Below, one piece after another: positions 58,441 to 64,000 of a DNA stretch of 64,000 bases. The notes below the pieces were generated by a model. That model saw only the letters and a program-made list of their open reading frames with translations, made no database searches and was not told the DNA's origin. The DNA is taken from assembly GCA_021018995.1 (NCBI GenBank), contig CM037587.1, forward strand, positions 4,404,866 to 4,468,865, given 5' to 3'. Each line of letters starts with the position of its first letter. The first letter of the stretch is position 1. Origin of the DNA: Chloranthus sessilifolius (lineage: Eukaryota; Streptophyta; Magnoliopsida; Chloranthales; Chloranthaceae). Made by a program: the position numbers and the translations under genes.

Positions 58441-58964
58441 AACCACTAAAAAACTGCCGCTGCTATGTTTTTACCGGCATTACAAACAGGGAGATGCCCA
58501 CTAAAAGCTTAATTTGCTGATGTAGAGATTCTGGTAAAAGTTAAATAGGAAAATTGATTGGGAAAATATGAGACTCAATTGAATCAAAAGTAAAAATTAC
58601 AATAGTATAAAAAGAAAAATATATGTCTGCTACAATTCGAACATCGGCACCGTTTTTTTACAATAGTACAAAAATAAAAATGTGTATTCCAACCCCAAGA
58701 ACACAACTTTCTGCTGTAGAATGTATCTCAGCCCCAAGAACTCGAATCAAGGGACCAATTGCTTGCTGATTTGCTGCGTCTTTCTGCTGATTTGCTGATT
58801 TGCTCGCATGATAAGCAAAAGCAAACCCATCTCTAATATATGTGCGAAATGCCTCACTCGCATTCTGAAGCTGATCAAATATATCAACCTGAAAATATCC
58901 GAAGTGCAAATCTTTAGGTACCAAGCTTACATGCATATCACAGTTCAGTTAACACAAGCTACCA

Positions 58965-59240
58965 TGGTATCTAAACTTAGCCGATACCAATACATATTAG
59001 GTTTCATAGAGAACCGATACCACCCCGATATCGGTATCGGTATCGGTATCTGTATCAGTATAGGACAGATAAGGGGCAATATTGGCCAATATTTTCATGG
59101 TATCGCCCGATACAAGGCTGTTTTTTTCTATTTTTTTACTTTAAAAAATAAAAAATAAGCAAATCCACCAATACAGTATTTTGGCGATCCGTATCCATAT
59201 CGGTCCAAAATCGGCCGATACCCAATGCAGAAACCGATAT
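58965..59240. mobile_element. GTATCGG MITE inside the MOR1 fragment
   Basis: CATGGTATCTAAACTTAG, then (GGTATC)n near 59030-59056 and CCGATAC units. It lies where the missing MOR1 exon would be expected. Right end uncertain. Confidence 0.55.
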
Positions 59241-60087
59241 TGAACGAAAGCAAAGAAATTCAAGCATTAACCAGTAAAAATTGTCCAAAGATGCAATGTA
59301 TATACCTTCGGGTATAATTGGGTAATACGCTACAGTTCGTATATCTAGCATAAAGGGCTCAGATCTGTTATAAACCACTCTACATCTAAAGAAACATAAA
59401 TGTCTTTTCACAGTGCAATCTATGATCCAATGGTGTTGATATGTGGAGACTATATATCTCACCGCCTGTCCTAAACATCATTTGAATGCGACATGAAGTC
59501 CCAATTTCACTAAGTAAAACCAAATTCTAGATCAGATGGTGTGAAATTCATTTACATCTATCTTAGATATAATTCTACCACCACTGAATTACTAAAAAGA
59601 TTAACCAATATAATCAAAAATACCTTCAATTGTGCATCCGCAGAATGTGTTGCGGATGATGGATTGTTTGAAGCAGAATCACCCCAGTGAGTTTGACCAA
59701 TGGGGCCAGAAGGAGTCAACATTCTGGCAGCTGCAAGAGTCTGGTAAAAAACAAAATATCAGCTCAGGAATAGTGCTAGCCAAGACAAAAAATTCTTAAA
59801 TGTTTCGAGCCAGACCTCATCTACCTGAAGATTTAAGTCAATGTAAGCAAGAATGATAGGCTGAGGTTCCGTGTCTATAGGAACCATGGAAAGGTGACCC
59901 TTTATACCTGTCCCACGAAACTTAACAAGCTCATGCAACATAGTTTTAACCATTCTCAAAGGCTCGTCATCAGCTCCAGCTTTGGGTATAGTTTATATTT
60001 CAATCAGTCTAACGGAACATTACTAACATTACTATTTTAGAAAGAAAGAAAAACAAGGCACAAATTAGAGATTTTCCAACATAAAAG

Positions 60088-60090
<3 letters not shown>

Positions 60091-60128
<38 letters not shown>
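60091..60128. repeat. (TA)n tract replacing a MOR1 exon end
   Basis: About 19 TA units start directly where the GMEEI part of the exon ends. The following Arg codons and splice donor of the family are not present. Confidence 0.9.
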
Positions 60129-60132
<4 letters not shown>

Positions 60133-60868
60133 CTCTTCCATTCCTAAATCTTATAGATATACATGAATGCTTTGAAGAATACGATCAAGATCCACATCAA
60201 ATATTGTGCTTTGAAGAACCTAATAATGTTCAAATCTCAGAATGAGCCATTTTTTTAACAAAAGCATAAAACCTAGGAAAAAAACTCAAAAACGTAGGGA
60301 ATGTGTGCAAAATCACCTTGGTCAGTTTGATGAGGCATTTGACAACTAAATCTGAGAACTTCTGATTTCTAGCCACAAGAATCTTAGTCGAGGCAGGTGA
60401 CGGCCATCTTGAGGGATCTAATGGCCGCAATAGACTGATTAACACTACAAACGATGATGTGCGTTCAGCATTATCCTGTTCACGAAGCACAAATCAGGAT
60501 TAAGTAATAGGGATGAACATAAGATCAAACCAGTAAGAGGTGAACAGCAAGTTAAAAAAAGAACAAAAAAAAAACCAACCAACCAGAATCTTAAGCATCA
60601 AGACATTCAATGCTTTCAAAAGTTGGCTTCCGGCATCCATCAATGGAACCCTTTCATCTAAATGCCAAAGTAGAAGCTCGGTGATGAGGCTATTAAGGGT
60701 ACTCTCCTTTACAGCATGAGCAAGCCTTTTAATTTGAAATGTCTCTAGAATATGTACTAATTAACACAAATTAAAAAAAAAAAATTCAGACTTACAAGTT
60801 GCAACGAAAAACTCACTCATAGTCAAAGAAAAGAAACTACTAAGTGGATTGAAAATTTACCTTGAAAT

Positions 60869-60877
60869 ATGTGTGTG

Positions 60878-60924
<47 letters not shown>
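60869..60924. repeat. (GT)n(TA)n compound microsatellite
   Basis: GT units run into TA units. GTGGATTGAAAATTTACCT occurs on both sides, so the tract sits in a small direct duplication. Confidence 0.9.
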
Positions 60925-60928
<4 letters not shown>

Positions 60929-61224
60929 GATTGAAAATTTACCTGCATAAGTGTGTTCAATACATATTTACATGATCTTGAAGATGCTCCAACAAGATTG
61001 AAGTCAAAGGTCTTGGCAACCTATCAAATATTGATGTTTATGGACAATGAAGAAAACCTAAAGGACACCAAAGTTCGTGGAAGAGATTAGAATCTATTTA
61101 CCTCAGCCGCAAGGCACAATACAAGTCTATCTACATCTTTGACAAGATTGTCCATTGCACTACTTTCTGGGTCACTTGTGGTCTGAGTAAGCTCATGGCA
61201 TACAATTTTCATGCGTTCAACTGA

Positions 61225-62850
61225 CTGCACCAAAGCAGAGAGTGTGTATTATAATCAAACCATAAGCCTAAAAAAGAAGTCATGTCCAAACTAAAAAGGC
61301 ACAGACAACGTTCCAAAGATCAAATAACAGCTTTATTTTGCAAATCAAAATTCAGTGAACACCCAGAAAGTCCAAATGCAATCAGCTTTTCAGACTAGGT
61401 ATAAAAGGCTTGAGCCTGATCCAACTCAAAGACTCAACCAAGGAAGTTGTAAAAATGAATGTTTACCAACTCAGAGACTCGACTAAGGAAGATTTTATCG
61501 AAGAAATATCTCTATCGAGAGATTAATTAATAATAGTCAAATATTATAAAAATGAATGCTTACCATGTAACATGTTTTATTTGTTCATTTTAAGGTGTCC
61601 ACTCTTAAGCACACTACCCTTTTTCTTTTCTTATAAAATCTTCAGGCACCGTTGATCTAAACTCCGACTGCTTTGAAACAGGTTGTATGACATGTACAAA
61701 ATCGTGACTGTCACATAATCTCGATTATGGATAGGTCTGTTACCCTATACCAGCTCAAGTGGCTTTATAGCTTATGCCTAAAAGGTGCACATGCCCATTG
61801 TAGCCCCTAAAATGGCACTGATTAGATGGCCCTTATCATCGCTTCAAGGCAGGACTTTTTCTCGGACCATTGCCTATAACTGATCTATGATTGATCATCC
61901 AAAGATAGGGTATTTATCAGAGTGTTAGGGGCATCCGATTAAACATATCGAGTGACGGGTCAGGTCCTCGGTAGAGACGGGTCAGGTCCTCGGTAGAGAC
62001 GGGTCAGGTACAGAGCCCGTTTTACCTAATACCAGCTCTAATAAAATTTACATATATATGGTAAGATAGTAGATTCTAAATTGAAATTTTTAGTAATAAA
62101 AGAGTATCTATGAATCCTTTTTCAGTTTCCAAAGTATTTTACATATAATATTTACGCATATTAAAAATTTACAATATTAGCCAGATCATGTTAAAGATGA
62201 AAATACGAAAACCCGTACATTCATATGGACTACTATACAAGTACCTTACTATAGTTATTACAAAATGGATTGTTTTTTGTTCTATTGAGAAATTTAGGAA
62301 TCCATCTCAAAACCAATTGGCTATATGGGGATTAAACTTCAACACTGTGGACCTGTTTGCAGTCCTCTGTGGTTCTTAAAGAACACATAAATTTTTAAAA
62401 TTTTTGTTCAGTTTGTCTAGAATGAACATTTCATATTTGCTATGGTCAGATTAGTAATTTTCTGCAAAGTCAATGTTCAAATAAGTAATTAATTTTATTT
62501 AAATTCAATTTTCAGGGAAGCCCTGCGAATGTAAGTTGTATATTGGCTGTGTTCCAAATGCATGTTCTTTAGCAACTTCATTTAGTCTGAGTTTAGTAGG
62601 TTTAGTGAGATAGAATTTCATAGGTATGTGAAATGTACTTCATACTTTTCAATTCTTTTTTCATCTTCATTTAGAAAGTTTTTTTGTTTAATTATTTGGT
62701 TTATTTTTGTGGGGGCTTGCATCTACCCCCCCTGGGATATGTCTTATTTACAATCTGCGCCCCGTATTTCACCTATTTACACCCAGGCACCTTGCTTTTG
62801 TGTTTACCTATTGCCCCTACAGTGAAGGATCAGCCATTGACTGTTAGAGA
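61225..62850. other. Intergenic, no gene seen
   Basis: No coding similarity. A GACGGGTCAGGTCCTCGGTA unit of about 27 bp occurs two and a half times at 61955-62015. Otherwise AT-rich. Confidence 0.45.
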
Positions 62851-62970
62851 ACTAACCTTTGACTGCTTTGAATCAGACGATAGAGATCGTTTTTCACCAC
62901 AATCTTTCATCTGATGAATCTTGAAATTGGGAGCCTACCATCAAGCAGTCAGTTTTTTATTGTAGAAACC
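62850..62970. mobile_element. MITE relic, GAATCA-GATAGAGA family
   Basis: GACTGCTTTGAATCAGACGA, then ATAGAGATCGTTTTTCACC and TGAATCTTGAAATTGGGAG match the left half of the foldback family. It abuts the kinase fragment directly. Confidence 0.65.
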
Positions 62971-62981
62971 CAGAAGTTAAC

Positions 62982-63332
62982 ATGAATTATGTTTGTTCAA
63001 AGTGTCAGAACGAACGTCCAAAGATTGGATGGAGGGGGGAGTTCAGTTACGCCAACCTCGCGGCCGCTATGGATGGGTTTTCCAATAACAATTTTTTGTT
63101 GGAGGGTGGATTTGGTTCTGTTTACAAAGGTACGCTGAAAGATGGGCAGAAGGTTGCTGTGAAGCAATATAAGAATGCGAGTTTACAGGGAGAAAAGGAA
63201 TTTAAGTCAGAGGTTTATGTCAGAAAGGCTAGACACAAGAATGTGGTCATGTTGTTGGGTTCGTGTTTGGAAGGAGATCACAGGTTGCACGTTTACGAGT
63301 TCGTTAGCAATGGATCACTAGACGAACATCTT
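62982..63332 (+). pseudogene. Receptor-like kinase fragment
   Basis: About 117 residues. CSKCQNERPKIGW and FSYANLAAAMDGFS precede the Gly-rich loop (GGFGSVYKG), the Lys motif (VAVKQY), the helix with EKEFKSEV and the HKNVVMLLGSC and LHVYEFVSNGSLDEHL segments. This matches the N-terminal lobe of the PERK-like/RLCK group with a CSVCQNKRPKIGW-type lead, a family often called inactive kinase SELMODRAFT_444075-like. CAA|GTATGA could be an exon donor, but no catalytic-loop exon follows before the window ends. One residue is lost before KARHKNVV. The fragment begins at a MITE boundary, so it is most likely truncated. Confidence 0.75.
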
Positions 63333-63545
63333 CAAGTATGATGCACGTTTACGAGTTATTGCAATCTTTCTGTTTTTGTGACCATAGAAACCAAGATCTA
63401 CTTCTTATTGAGTTAGTTTTCATTCAACCTCAGAGTTTAATCAAGATCTTATAGATTGTGAATTCTTTAGTTATAATCACTGATCTTAGATAATTATGGT
63501 CCATGAGAAATTTAATGATCAAAGTTCACAAGAATACAAGTATGA

Positions 63546-63900
63546 TCATACTTGTATTCTGTGGCATGCTAAATAGGAGGAGACAGTAATTCCAAAGTCA
63601 GAACTCTCTATGATAACATAGGAGGTGGAGTTGAGGCCCTCCTTGTTGTTGAAGGCGAATACCTGGTCCCAATCCATACTCTGTGCGGTTCGTGTACGTG
63701 TGTTGTGGCTGCCTATCACAATCTTCGCATAGGTCAACAATTCCTTATTTGTATCAGCATCTGTAGCCGTACGTTTTGCCTTGAGCACACTGACGAAGAG
63801 AGACAACATTTTCTCCACAAGATTGTAGGTTCTGCCCGTGCAGTCGGCGAGTGATCGGATCTCCGAATCATTTACGCCGGAATCCGGCGATATTTTCGCC
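63546..63900 (-). pseudogene. C2-domain fragment, MCTP type
   Basis: Read on the minus strand from about 63900: TYNLVEKMLSLFVSVLKAK, then KIVIGSHNTRTRTA and MDWDQVFAFNNKEGLNSTS. This order (YxLVE-M-hydrophobic-VxVxKA, later W-QVFAF) is that of a C2 domain in plant multiple-C2 transmembrane proteins. Those are membrane-associated Ca2+/lipid-binding proteins often found at plasmodesmata. The Asp-rich calcium loops are not recognisable, and the frame closes after about 40 more residues. A separate ATG frame at about 63961-63870 runs into this one out of frame. Truncated at both sides, probably non-functional. Confidence 0.5.
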
Positions 63901-64000
63901 GTACTTCTCTATCTCTTGTTTTGCGGAATCAATGGCGGAGATCTGCTGGTTTTCCACCGGCATTTTGTCCTTTACTGGCTAAGCTGGATTGGGATCTGGC

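Larger units (their letters stand above)
58827..61224 (-). pseudogene. MOR1: Partial MOR1/XMAP215-family gene, introns kept
   Basis: The intact family member is a TOG-domain microtubule polymerase of about 1,980 residues. Exon-like blocks in order: 61224-61102 (SVERMKIVCHEL), 61020-60943 (VAKTFDFNLVGASSRSCKYV), 60742-60584 (RLAHAVKESTLNSLITELLL), 60475-60317 (TSSFVVLISLLRPLDPSRWP), 60219-60128, 59979-59825 (GHLSMVPIDTEPQPIILAYI), 59740-59624 (LAAARMLTP, GQTHWGD) and 58888-58827 (QNASEAFRTYIRDG). Splice sites flank most blocks. Only roughly the last fifth of the gene is present, lacking its 3' end. The 60219 block has a stop near 60150, a probable 2-bp insertion near 60180, and a (TA)n tract in place of its 3' end and donor. 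The exon expected between the last two blocks is missing. A non-functional DNA-level copy, not a retrocopy. Confidence 0.85.

Noticed and set aside
59136-59462. 108-residue minus-strand ORF as a MOR1 exon
   Set aside because: It overlaps a GTATCGG MITE and has no similarity to the protein expected between the neighbouring MOR1 blocks.
1-64000. tRNA, rRNA or snoRNA genes
   Set aside because: No cloverleaf with conserved A and B box spacing and no rRNA-like conserved segments were noticed. A covariance-model scan was not possible here.

Overview
This window is nuclear DNA of a flowering plant. It has split genes with GT-AG introns, a plastid-targeted diterpene cyclase gene, plant-type Ty3/gypsy elements and dense CACTA and hAT miniature elements. 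The long TE-filled introns and AT-rich spacers fit a medium to large genome, possibly a magnoliid or other early-diverging lineage, but the sequence alone does not fix the species. No rRNA, tRNA, CRISPR or bacterial operon structure was seen.

Layout. 0-15.3 kb is retrotransposon wreckage. It holds an LTR and a broken gypsy integrase on +, an Athila-like block on - with an integrase and a lineage-specific ORF, and two LTRs of one Tat-like family lying head to head with a primer binding site after the right one. 15.2-20.8 kb holds a truncated CACTA MITE, a GTATCGG MITE split by a 3.1 kb solo LTR, and an array of inverted repeats just upstream of a promoter.

20.97-55.54 kb is the one large host gene: a class II diterpene cyclase of the copalyl diphosphate synthase (CPS, TPS-c) type. 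I trace 14 exons that join in phase to 764 residues and keep SAYDTAW, the His/Asn catalytic base pair and the DxDD acid motif (DVDD). Arg replaces the His that gives Mg2+ inhibition in gibberellin-pathway CPS, which suggests specialised diterpenoid metabolism. Intron 1 is 13.6 kb and contains an 8.3 kb hAT transposon with an intact 8-bp target duplication. That transposon is itself interrupted by a solo LTR, a hAT MITE and a CACTA MITE. Later introns hold MITEs of the same hAT family, CACTA MITEs, another solo LTR, a poly(A) retroposon and many (TA)n tracts.

55.6-64 kb is a gene-fragment zone. It contains a decayed, intron-bearing partial copy of the microtubule protein MOR1/XMAP215 (- strand), a partial receptor-like kinase (+) and a partial C2-domain protein of MCTP type (-), set among MITEs and simple repeats.
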